Part shown: positions 1 to 7,452 of the stretch, piece after piece
Layout of the letters: the number at the start of each line of letters is the position of its first letter
Position numbering within the stretch: position 1 is the first letter of the stretch
Origin: Alphaproteobacteria bacterium
GTDB lineage: Bacteria > Pseudomonadota > Alphaproteobacteria > Rhodobacterales > Rhodobacteraceae
Length of the DNA stretch: 43,709 nucleotides
Assembly (NCBI GenBank): GCA_030426685.1
Contig: JAUHYC010000033.1
Span: forward strand, 1-43,709
Direction of reading: 5' to 3'
Position numbers and translations under genes: made by a program
The notes under the pieces: model-generated
Databases searched by the model: none
What the model was told of the DNA's origin: nothing
Seen by the model: only the letters and a program-made list of their open reading frames with translations

Positions 1-283
1 TTCAGCAGTCGACCCAAACCTGCCGTTCTACCGGTAGTCAAGGTTCTGGAGGCGTAGCCCGCACAACTGCCGTTCGCTGTGGTTTAAAGCCAGACAATTT
101 TTTGAAAAGTCCCACTCAGAAAGATGATGCTTCGATCTCTATTGTCGAAGACAGTATGCAGTGGGGACACAACATCGATTAACTGTATGTTGCGTGAGCG
201 ACGATATGTTTTGTCTTCGTACCCTAAGAAGAATAGATTTGCCGCACAACTATAGCTAGAGCGATTCAAATACGGATGTTTCA
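1..283. other. Element DNA upstream of the KAP gene, no gene seen
   Basis: No coding frame here looks real. A short minus-strand frame across 84-284 has no recognisable family and no good ribosome binding site. The nonamer ctgccgttc occurs twice in the first 80 bases. The stretch should hold the promoter of the NTPase gene at 284, but no clear -35/-10 pair can be named. No copy of the tRNA-Lys 3' sequence found at 8819 is present, so the left end of the mobile element is not here. Confidence 0.4.
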
Positions 284-3200
284 ATGAGTGAACTAGAAAT
301 TTTTGAGCGTCACATTGTCGTCGACCAACCTGCTCGAGAGGACGGCTTTGAAGGGAAAGGTCACCTTCGAACTGCTCATCAATTGGCCAGAACCATTGTC
401 GAATTTGATAACGAAGATCGCTCCATTGGGTTAGAGGGCGATTGGGGCGCAGGGAAATCGACCGTGGTTCGACTCGCCTCCAAAGAGTTGTCTGAAACAG
501 GAGGTAAGAGCTTTAGGTTCTTCACTTTTGATATGTGGAGCAACCAAACGAGCCCTTTCCGCCGTACTTTCCTTGAGAAACTAATTGACTGGGGGAAGCG
601 TGAGTTTGCCGAAGACAAGAGCCGAGTTGATCGATTGGATAAACTGCTCGACAGAGTTCGTGACAGGATTGTAACAACGGAATCCAACTCTTTCAGGCGA
701 CTGGACTGGTTTGGCGTTCTCTTCATCTTATTCGGACCGATGCTACCTTTGGCTTTTGCCTGGCTCAGTCCATTCTCGATTAACCCCACCAGTGGCTCTG
801 CACTCTCGTTCACTATATTCGGTGTCTGTGTACCGGTTTGGACCGTAGCAATTCTCCTGTTTGTTTTCCTCTATGGGGCGTTCATCTTCAGAGTATGGAA
901 ACGCGCCAAGACCGAAAAAATCAAGTTTGCCGAAGCTCTTTCGATGTCGGCATCACTTTTCACCAAACAGCAGGAAAACGAAACAACTACCCAAAACATC
1001 CGGGAAGAAGATCCCAATGAGTATGAATTTGAAGTTACATTGTTGGATACGTTACAAGTTCTTCAAGAAAATAACGACCGAATTGTCGTCGTATTCGACA
1101 ACATCGACCGCCTCCCCCAACTCAGTATTTCGAACGCTTGGGCAAACATCCGAGCAGTGTTTTCTGGCGATCCGATGAACCCGAACAAGGACCAAAGAGC
1201 ATGTACTGCAATCGTACCATATGACCGAGATCACGTATTCAAGGCAATATCTAATGGAGACATTAACGGGTCTTCTGAGAAGGATTTATTCCGGAAAACG
1301 TTTGACGAAATCTTTCGGGTGTCACCCCCAGTTGCTTCGAATGTGTCCGAGCACGTGGAAACGACCCTTCGAAAAGGGTTACCTAACTTTCATGACAAAG
1401 CCGCAATTTACAACGTAACGAAAATCTTCCAACGGTCGACACAACTACAGGTTCGCCCCGTCACACCAAGACAAGTCATTTCCTTCGTCAATGAAATTTC
1501 AAGCATGTTCGCTCAATGGGAAGGAAAGATACCCCTCGACACGATTGCACTTTTTCAAGTTTTTCGAGATGATATCGAACGCAGACCGCAATTACTGAAC
1601 GAAATTTCGGAGAACTTGGCACCGTATTTGGTTAACTCCAGTGATGGTGACTTGAACCGGCACCTAGCGGCGATAGCCTACAACGTAGAACCCCAGTTGG
1701 CGTACCAAGTTTTGCTGGAAGGTCCTGTTTCCGCAGCACTCGTGGACAAGGAACCCGACCAAATTCAAACTCTCGCGGGTGCCCCGGGGTTCCCACAGGT
1801 TTTGATTGAGATTTTGGAGACGCAAGCATCAACTTGGGCAAAGGAAGCGGCAGCTACCTATGCTCAAGTCGCCAAAAACCTGAGTTCTGTTTCTCTTGAT
1901 GATCAGACGTCGTCGCATGTGCTAACGCTATATCTTTCGGGGCTAAATGATTTGAGTTTCACAAAAATTGAGGAACCCGAAGACGTGCAAAGCCTGCGCG
2001 CAATAATTGATCTATGCCCAAGTGATCAGCGTTCGTCTGTATCACTTCTCTTGGCTGAATGGATGAAGAATTGCTTTGACGCAAAGGAAGCCACGTTCGA
2101 CGATGGCAAGACTTGGGTCAAGTCACTCGGTATACTGATCAATGACGCCGATGGTAAAGTTGAAGCATTCGCTGAGACCTTGCTCAATGTGTTCCGGTTA
2201 CCTAAAAATGTACAGTTTGTACTGGGTGTTGCCTATGATTGTGACGAAATTGGCCTTTCGTTTTCGCAATTCAAGCATTCAATTTCCTCGAAGGCATTCT
2301 TGGAGCCCCTCAAAAAGATTTGGTCAGACGAACCCCAAACTTTTCACTATGTTTTCAAACAGCTAAAGTCAGCAAAGTCATTGAATACGTCCGACCTTTT
2401 GGCGCTTCTGCAACACCAGCACGATCAGCTAACGAGCCAAAATTTCGGTGGTGAAGAAGGCTACTTCGCCTCTCGTGCTAACAATTTCATTGCCACCTTT
2501 GGGGCAGTTTCGGATCACAAGAAGGCAATTGAGTTGCTTGGAACGCTTTCCAACAACGGTACACTTGCTTGGCATGCCGACGCCACAAAACAATCGGAAG
2601 AAGCGGAAGAAGCCTTGGCAGCAACGATATGGTTGACCTTGCAGAACCTTGAAACGGTGACGTTTGAAGTCGGCGGAAACACGAACCAACCACCTTTTGG
2701 GAACCTTCACCCAGCACGACAGTGGTTAAGTCAAGTATTGGCTGGTTCCGTCGAGTTGTCGGATGCGGTGATCGATCAACTGGCTTCTCATGTTATTCAC
2801 CAGAACATGGTATCGCATTGGATAGGCTTGGCTTCCAAGACTTCACCGAGCCAAAAAATCTACTCCTCAGTTGCCGAACGCTTGAGTGAGAGGCATGATC
2901 TGTATCCACTGCCTCTGACGACACTGATTAGCCACTATGATCTAATTCGCAACACGTTCGGTAATAGGATCGAACTAGTTCTCAAAAACACAGGTGGAAT
3001 TGTTCGAGATGACCACTTGGAGAACCTAGACCTGAATGCGGTACCTATTGCCCTTTTGAGAGATACCGCCAATCGTGAAGAGAACGGCTGGGAGCTTCTT
3101 CACACTTCTGTGGAAAAGGTCCTCACGGAAGTATCGGACGAAGATTGGAAAACCTACCTAGCAACCGACAGTGTTGTGCTTGCGGTGTTGTCAATTGAGG

Positions 3201-3736
3201 CTTCCCTGAGAGACTTCAAGCTACCTGCGCATAGGTTCCAAGAACCATTTTCGGATCTAGTGGTTGAGTTGATGTCTGGGCAAGCTCAGCTTGGCAAACG
3301 GCCAAATTTGTCTGAAAAACTCTTGGATTCGATCCCTCCTAAGGCACGAGCTGCGATGCCTAAGGCAATAGCGGACCGGATGGGCAGCGTTTCCACAAAC
3401 AAAGAAACCTTCGGATACGTGCAAGGAAGATTCTCGCAACTTGTCGATAAGATATTCTCTAAGTCATCCGAGGATGCAAAAGTGAGAAATTTTGCCACGC
3501 CAGCCATCGCATCCGCAAGCGAGCAAGGTGTAGGTTTTGTAGAGAGGCATTCTAGATCGCTGAAATCTGCGCTTGCCAAGGTTGACGACGAACAGAGAGG
3601 CCACTTTGTAGAGGTGACTGAAAGCGTTCGTTCCGAAGTTGAGGCTCAACGCATCGATACCTTAGCCGGAAAACTCGGTATCAATTTGAAGCCATTGGAT
3701 AATGACGCACCCAATAGCGGCGAAAACGGAGCATAG
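284..3736 (+). CDS. KAP family P-loop NTPase with membrane segments
   Basis: This 1150-aa ATPase is of the KAP type (named after Kidins220/ARMS and PifA). The Walker A motif GDWGAGKST lies at residues 52-60 and Walker B, IVVVFDNIDRLP, at about 267-278. Between them is a hydrophobic stretch of about 143-204 that can form two membrane spans, which is the usual KAP layout with membrane segments inserted in the P-loop domain. The long C-terminal part (about 450-1150) is helical and has no domain I recognise. KAP ATPases occur sporadically in bacteria, often on mobile elements, and PifA of plasmid F excludes phage T7. A defence role here is inference. The gene has clearly lower GC than the chromosomal genes to the right, which suggests transfer. 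It is the only rightward gene of the element in view and converges on the small membrane-protein gene at 3980. The ATG at 284 has only a weak upstream Shine-Dalgarno sequence. Confidence 0.85.
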   Translation: MSELEIFERHIVVDQPAREDGFEGKGHLRTAHQLARTIVEFDNEDRSIGLEGDWGAGKSTVVRLASKELSETGGKSFRFFTFDMWSNQTSPFRRTFLEKLIDWGKREFAEDKSRVDRLDKLLDRVRDRIVTTESNSFRRLDWFGVLFILFGPMLPLAFAWLSPFSINPTSGSALSFTIFGVCVPVWTVAILLFVFLYGAFIFRVWKRAKTEKIKFAEALSMSASLFTKQQENETTTQNIREEDPNEYEFEVTLLDTLQVLQENNDRIVVVFDNIDRLPQLSISNAWANIRAVFSGDPMNPNKDQRACTAIVPYDRDHVFKAISNGDINGSSEKDLFRKTFDEIFRVSPPVASNVSEHVETTLRKGLPNFHDKAAIYNVTKIFQRSTQLQVRPVTPRQVISFVNEISSMFAQWEGKIPLDTIALFQVFRDDIERRPQLLNEISENLAPYLVNSSDGDLNRHLAAIAYNVEPQLAYQVLLEGPVSAALVDKEPDQIQTLAGAPGFPQVLIEILETQASTWAKEAAATYAQVAKNLSSVSLDDQTSSHVLTLYLSGLNDLSFTKIEEPEDVQSLRAIIDLCPSDQRSSVSLLLAEWMKNCFDAKEATFDDGKTWVKSLGILINDADGKVEAFAETLLNVFRLPKNVQFVLGVAYDCDEIGLSFSQFKHSISSKAFLEPLKKIWSDEPQTFHYVFKQLKSAKSLNTSDLLALLQHQHDQLTSQNFGGEEGYFASRANNFIATFGAVSDHKKAIELLGTLSNNGTLAWHADATKQSEEAEEALAATIWLTLQNLETVTFEVGGNTNQPPFGNLHPARQWLSQVLAGSVELSDAVIDQLASHVIHQNMVSHWIGLASKTSPSQKIYSSVAERLSERHDLYPLPLTTLISHYDLIRNTFGNRIELVLKNTGGIVRDDHLENLDLNAVPIALLRDTANREENGWELLHTSVEKVLTEVSDEDWKTYLATDSVVLAVLSIEASLRDFKLPAHRFQEPFSDLVVELMSGQAQLGKRPNLSEKLLDSIPPKARAAMPKAIADRMGSVSTNKETFGYVQGRFSQLVDKIFSKSSEDAKVRNFATPAIASASEQGVGFVERHSRSLKSALAKVDDEQRGHFVEVTESVRSEVEAQRIDTLAGKLGINLKPLDNDAPNSGENGA

Positions 3737-3910
3737 CCGAAACCGTGGTATACAAGGCACCTACTGACGTTCAGTTTCAAGTCCAGTAGCCCTCTGCCTA
3801 AATCCCATTTTGCGTAGCGAATTCAATGTCGGATACTTCGTTTTCGGCGCAATCCGTATGCTCCGCAGCAAAGCCTGCTTTCCGCGGTCGGTGGAGGAGT
3901 ACGATGTCCG

Positions 3911-3934
3911 CATTGGGCTATCACCAGCCCAATG
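3911..3934. terminator. Hairpin between convergent genes
   Basis: A perfect 9-bp inverted repeat (cattgggct at 3911-3919, agcccaatg at 3926-3934) with a 6-base loop sits between two genes that end facing each other (3736 and 3980). A further aatgggct copy follows near 3971. There is no T-run on either side, so it may be a factor-dependent terminator or an unrelated repeat. Confidence 0.3.
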
Positions 3935-3979
3935 CGCTCGCAGCGTTGGACCGTTGCGGCAATGACTGCAATGGGCTCT

Positions 3980-4489
3980 TCAAGCCTCGCCTGAAATCTC
4001 CAGTGCCTCAATCGCAAGGTCGAGCGCATCAGCTGTGGTTGAAGAAATGAAGCGAAAACTTTCCATCGCTGAGGTGGGAACAAGATAGCGTTTTCCCGCT
4101 TGTCCCGCCGAAATATGCTCCAAATATTGGTCCATACCTTCTAGGCTAATCAAAGCATTCACGACGACATCGACCTCACCTAATTCTAGGAGGCCAAGCT
4201 CGGCTGCTAGATCTTCTGAAAATAGTCTAGGTATCCTGCCAACTGACAAATAGTCATCTTCTGGTTCTTTCGCTTCGAGATTGGTCTTGATCGCATGATT
4301 GTAGCTCCGAAACTCTGCCGCCAGGATACGCCGCAAAGTCATTCTCCGGGTACTAGTTTGTCTTCGATACTCTTCTTCCGAATGTCTTGCATTGGTCCGC
4401 AACGTCCAAATGACGCCTATGAAGCCAAACAAACCTACAAGCAGGGTTTGAAAGCGTTCGATGAAGTCGAGTATCTCGGGGTTAATCAA
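3980..4489 (-). CDS. Hypothetical membrane-anchored protein
   Basis: This is a 169-aa protein of unknown family. Residues 12-30 form one hydrophobic membrane anchor. Next come a basic Arg-rich stretch (about 31-55) and a soluble, acidic, helix-rich domain of about 110 residues. The frame begins after a stop at a TTG codon (4489) with only a weak GAAAG upstream; the next ATG is about 50 residues in and would lose the anchor, so TTG is preferred. It lies between the KAP ATPase (converging) and the replication initiator, on the same strand as the initiator, and shares the low GC of the element. One membrane anchor plus one soluble domain beside a membrane ATPase would fit a partner or immunity role, but nothing in the sequence proves this. 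Confidence 0.6.
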   Translation of the reverse strand: MINPEILDFIERFQTLLVGLFGFIGVIWTLRTNARHSEEEYRRQTSTRRMTLRRILAAEFRSYNHAIKTNLEAKEPEDDYLSVGRIPRLFSEDLAAELGLLELGEVDVVVNALISLEGMDQYLEHISAGQAGKRYLVPTSAMESFRFISSTTADALDLAIEALEISGEA

Positions 4490-4656
4490 TGGTTTGTTCT
4501 TTCAAATAGGCAAGTAGGAAGATGCAATGAGGTCATCATCTATACAAGGATTTAACCAAGATAATTCGAGATACCTCGTATCGAAGAAATGCTTCATGGA
4601 AAAACCGGTAGATGCACAGCTTCCCAAATTGACGCGTCAAAAAAAAGGTGGGTGCT

Positions 4657-5808
4657 TTACGCAATGAACCGATATCTGTTCTTTGCTTCATGTAGCTTGT
4701 TTGCTGCGCGCTCAGGGTCAGCTCTTATGTCCTCTGCAAGCTTGCTTCCAACACTATCCATGAAATCACACAACTCACTTTCCCGAGTATCTTCCAGTGC
4801 TGCCAGCGTGATCCCAAGGCCTGCAATTTGCGCTGATATCAACCTAATTTGCTCCGCGCGATGTACGTGCTTAACGTTGGTTGCGTCGATGTGGCTGCGC
4901 ATTTCCTGCAAGTCATCCTCCGACGATCCGGCAACTAAGTCCCAAATTTCATGATTGGGCCACCGGGCGCGATTGCTGTCATCAGGATCAGGCTCACAGT
5001 AGCGTATCTTCTGCAAAGCCTCGGAAATGACATCGCCGAACATGGCGTCGAATTGAGGCCATGTCCTGATCTGCCAACGATCCTTGAGCAAATCCTTTCC
5101 GGCACGCACCTCGACACGCCACACGCGGCTCTGAGATGCCTTAGAATGGTCTAAAGGGGCTAGTTCATCTCGCTCTAGGTTAGCGTTCCAGATATCCCAC
5201 CAAATAGGCTTCTTCTTATCGATCACTTCGCGTCGCTTATCGTAGATAATGACCTGCCGCCCCGGCATTTTTCCGACCGTGACAGATGTGAACTGACCAG
5301 ATTTTCCGTTGCTGCGCACGTCATCTTGAGTGCTGAGGTAGTCCGCGCGGTTGGTATGACTGTGGATGACAAAGTGTTCTGGTATAAGTTCGAAATCTGG
5401 TGCAAGTATATCGACGCAAAAATCTACGCGACCAATGCTGACTTGGTGCGATTCAAAACGGACACCAAGCCTAGTTAGGGTCTTATCGATATAGGATCGT
5501 GCATACCCGAGACCTTGCGTTGCAAGAAGCGTTGAACCCACCGAAACCCGAATGCCCCACGGGTCACGCACATTTGGCTTCTTGAAGAACCAAGTGATGT
5601 CCAAGGGCCCGCCCTTGAGGATAAAGCGATATCCGTTGCCACCGTGGGGCAACAAATCAAAGTCCGCGCCACCATAGCTGAACGGAACGGGATGCCGCTT
5701 TTCCTCGGCTCGTTCCCGTTCGACGTTCAAAAGCTCGAATAGTTCTTGAGAGATATTCGCCTGAATCGAAAGTGCGATAGTGTCGAATCCACGATGTACA
5801 ACGTGCAT
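4657..5808 (-). CDS. Rolling-circle-type replication initiation protein
   Basis: This 383-aa protein resembles the replication initiation factor family (Rep_trans type) of rolling-circle plasmids and filamentous-phage-like elements. The motif GRVDFCVDI at about residues 127-135 matches the family's R-x-D-x-x-x-D signature. GRQVIIYDKRRE at about 183-194 resembles the block that carries the nicking tyrosine (here Tyr189) in pT181-type initiators. It would nick one strand at the element's origin and start strand-displacement replication. The ATG at 5808 is chosen because AAGGAGG stands seven bases upstream; a longer open frame continues to 6045 but runs through the hairpin-rich spacer and is probably non-coding. 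It is downstream of the 74-aa gene, the AlpA-like gene and the integrase, all on the same strand. The family assignment is from motifs only. Confidence 0.75.
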   Translation of the reverse strand: MHVVHRGFDTIALSIQANISQELFELLNVERERAEEKRHPVPFSYGGADFDLLPHGGNGYRFILKGGPLDITWFFKKPNVRDPWGIRVSVGSTLLATQGLGYARSYIDKTLTRLGVRFESHQVSIGRVDFCVDILAPDFELIPEHFVIHSHTNRADYLSTQDDVRSNGKSGQFTSVTVGKMPGRQVIIYDKRREVIDKKKPIWWDIWNANLERDELAPLDHSKASQSRVWRVEVRAGKDLLKDRWQIRTWPQFDAMFGDVISEALQKIRYCEPDPDDSNRARWPNHEIWDLVAGSSEDDLQEMRSHIDATNVKHVHRAEQIRLISAQIAGLGITLAALEDTRESELCDFMDSVGSKLAEDIRADPERAANKLHEAKNRYRFIA

Positions 5809-5987
5809 TTTAGGGCCTCCTTGGGTTCCGGTATTTCCAGAGGGGGGTGCTACAATCACCCCCCTCTTTCGGCGAACGCCGCGTGTTGTGGTTGAGGTTG
5901 GGAAGGGGCGGGCGCTAACGCGCCCTTCGATAGTGCCTCCGGCGGGGCAGCTATTGTTTTGGGGCCGGGCTGGACGCCCGGCAGATA
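5809..5987. other. Hairpin-rich spacer, candidate replication origin
   Basis: This 179-base gap between the replication initiator and the 74-aa gene holds three potential hairpins. One is a perfect 9-bp stem (gaggggggt 5840-5848, acccccctc 5858-5866). One is imperfect, with arms gaaggg 5902-5907 and cccttc 5923-5928 and an inner gcgc pair. One is a perfect 7-bp stem (gccgggc 5964-5970, gcccggc 5976-5982). Initiators of this family often nick near or inside their own gene at a structured site, so this is the first place to look for a double- or single-strand origin. The 9-bp stem is followed by only three T on the plus strand, so a simple terminator is a weaker reading. Confidence 0.4.
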
Positions 5988-6212
5988 TCATTGGCTGGCT
6001 GCTGCCTGCTTGCGTGAAATCCAGTTCTCTGCACGTTCCGCGCATTTGGCGACGTTCAGAAGGTCATTGTGAGAAAACGCGCTTGTGGTACGCCAGTCGC
6101 CTTCCCCGTTCTTGTAAGACCGTGAGATATCGACGGAAAAAAATCCATCGTTGTCCCAGATTGTTGCGGTGATGAGCCCGATCTTAAATTTGAATGCGGG
6201 TTGCTGTGTCAT
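5988..6212 (-). CDS. Small conserved-type protein beside the replication initiator
   Basis: This 74-aa protein has no named domain that I recognise. Its N-terminal half (about residues 8-30) has an alternating hydrophobic pattern ending in WDNDGFFSVDISRSYK, like a small beta-sheet. The C-terminal half is one amphipathic helix (about 48-72). The start is supported by TAGGAGT just upstream of the ATG. Similar small proteins with an 'I-x-A-T-I-W-x-N' strand are, from memory, common next to initiator or AlpA genes in integrated elements, which suggests a role in replication or control of the element. No function can be assigned. Confidence 0.65.
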   Translation of the reverse strand: MTQQPAFKFKIGLITATIWDNDGFFSVDISRSYKNGEGDWRTTSAFSHNDLLNVAKCAERAENWISRKQAAASQ

Positions 6213-6251
6213 GGTGAACTCCTAGTTTGAACCGACTGGCAGACACATAAA

Positions 6252-6279
6252 GGGCGCGAAGTGGCGATACCCCGCGCCC
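6252..6279 (-). terminator. Hairpin downstream of the AlpA-like gene
   Basis: Arms gggcgcg (6252-6258) and cgcgccc (6273-6279) form a 7-bp stem. Read on the minus strand it is followed by tttatgtg. It lies 67 bases past the end of the AlpA-like gene and 40 bases before the start of the 74-aa gene, so it could partly terminate transcription between them. Confidence 0.4.
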
Positions 6280-6345
6280 CTAAGAGCCATCCGGCCCCAA
6301 AATCCCGCTCAGCGCTGCCAACTCTGAACGGGCAAAACTCGAGTG

Positions 6346-6570
6346 TCAGGAAGGTGCGGCGCTGGTATTGGCGACCCGCTTTTCGGCAATCCATTTTTGC
6401 AGGTCGCGGCGCGTATAGCGGACAGACCGACCAGACACTTTTACAAACATCGGCCCACCGCCTCGCACACGCCAGTTTTGCAAGGCTCGAACAGAATAAC
6501 AGAGATAGTTGGCGGCTTCTTTTTCGTCGATAAGCCGGTCAAAGTAATCAGGATCAATCTGTGCTTGCAT
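6346..6570 (-). CDS. AlpA-like helix-turn-helix DNA-binding protein
   Basis: This 74-aa protein has a MerR/AlpA-type winged helix-turn-helix (HTH_17 style). The sequence EKEAANYLCYSVRALQNWRVRG at about 17-38 is the recognition helix region. It is followed by GGPMFVKVSGRSVRYTRRDLQKWI, the wing with the R-Y-x-R-x-D-L-x-x-W signature of this family. Such proteins act as excisionases or as transcription activators of the integrase in P4-like elements. GAGG lies six bases before the ATG. A perfect 10-bp inverted repeat directly upstream (6579-6614) is a likely binding site. The integrase gene is one gene away on the same strand. Confidence 0.85.
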   Translation of the reverse strand: MQAQIDPDYFDRLIDEKEAANYLCYSVRALQNWRVRGGGPMFVKVSGRSVRYTRRDLQKWIAEKRVANTSAAPS

Positions 6571-6578
6571 GGTCGCCT

Positions 6579-6614
6579 CGCTGCATATCGTTTCGTTGCA
6601 ACCAATATGCAGCG
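6579..6614. promoter_or_regulatory. Operator-like inverted repeat upstream of the AlpA-like gene
   Basis: The arms cgctgcatat (6579-6588) and atatgcagcg (6605-6614) are a perfect 10-bp inverted repeat with a 16-base spacer. It begins nine bases upstream of the AlpA-like start codon and overlaps its ribosome binding site. Its position suggests autoregulation by the AlpA-like protein or silencing by a host regulator. Confidence 0.5.
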
Positions 6615-6673
6615 TAGTCGCGTCTCAATCTAATGTCATATATCGCTCAGAATCTGTCCGTTAATGACATCCC

Positions 6674-7339
6674 CTATTTTTTATGGCCGAATAGGCGCAG
6701 CGTGGCGTTGCCAATGGTGTGAGAGGTTGGGAATTTTCGGTTCTCATCGATCCAGAAACACGAATACAAGAATTCGAAGAAGTCGCTTTTGTAGGGCTTT
6801 TCCTCGTCCATCTCATCGTATCGATAGGTCTCCATTGGGCTCCGCCGAGTGTAATGTTCAAACACTTGTCCGAGGGCTTGGATCGTTATTTCCAAGTCTT
6901 CATTTTGCTTAGGCCGCGCACGGGGTTGCTTGTGGTGTTCAAGAGCCTCGCTTATGAGAAATTGCAGATCAGGCAACCTTTCTTTCCAGCGCTCTAAGAA
7001 GAAATCACCAAATATGATCTTGTCATCTTCGGTCGATTGAGAGGTCTCAAAATAATCCTCAGGATCATTGCCCATGGCAACGTCATGTAATTCGTATTTC
7101 ATGGATGAAGGCAGATCGGACAAAACCGCTTGCAGCGTTCGAACTGCTCTATCCAACTTGTTGTAGATTGCTTTTCGTTCTTTCTCAGGGATTTTAGCGA
7201 CTTTTCGCGACTTTAGGTAGAAGCGTGTGGCAAAAGCTATGTCAGACGCGAAGCCATCAACGACAGGCAACGCCAGCCCCATCTTGCTCCAAAGGTTTTC
7301 GATGTCGTATTCGCGCTCGCTATCTTTGTTGTCCAGCAA
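6674..7339 (-). CDS. Hypothetical helix-rich protein next to the integrase
   Basis: This is a protein of 221 aa (or 237 aa if it starts at the TTG at 7387). No family is recognised. It is mainly helical with no membrane span or signal peptide. It has a Lys/Arg-rich segment (KSRKVAKIPEKERKAI) near one third and an aromatic, acidic C-terminal region (SDFFEFLYSCFWIDENRKF). No ATG lies near the N-terminus. The TTG at 7339 is preferred because GAGG lies nine bases upstream, while the TTG at 7387 has none at a proper distance. It sits between the integrase and the AlpA-like gene on the same strand, with an unusual cluster of TACGTA-type palindromes upstream. It may be an element-control or cargo gene, but its function is unknown. 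Confidence 0.6.
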   Translation of the reverse strand: MLDNKDSEREYDIENLWSKMGLALPVVDGFASDIAFATRFYLKSRKVAKIPEKERKAIYNKLDRAVRTLQAVLSDLPSSMKYELHDVAMGNDPEDYFETSQSTEDDKIIFGDFFLERWKERLPDLQFLISEALEHHKQPRARPKQNEDLEITIQALGQVFEHYTRRSPMETYRYDEMDEEKPYKSDFFEFLYSCFWIDENRKFPTSHTIGNATLRLFGHKK

Positions 7340-7353
7340 CTGATCGTACCTCG

Positions 7354-7450
7354 TATATGTTACGTAGACGCTCCGGAATTCGCACAACCTACGTAGGCGT
7401 ACCTATATGTAGGGCGGCGGCAATCATGCGTTTGTGCCTATGTAACGTAG
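7354..7450. promoter_or_regulatory. Cluster of palindromic TACGTA-type sites
   Basis: Four related short sites lie within about 100 bases between the integrase stop codon and the 5' region of the next gene: tatatgttacgtag (7354-7367), the perfect palindrome cctacgtagg (7388-7397), cctatatgtagg (7402-7413) and cctatgtaacgtag (7437-7450). Their shared CCTA/TAGG ends and regular clustering suggest protein binding, either as an operator array or as integrase/excisionase arm sites. Confidence 0.4.
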
Positions 7451-7452
7451 CC

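Noticed and set aside
5809..6045. An N-terminal extension of the replication initiator
   Set aside because: The AAGGAGG at the proper distance from the ATG at 5808, and the hairpin-rich non-coding character upstream, favour the shorter form.
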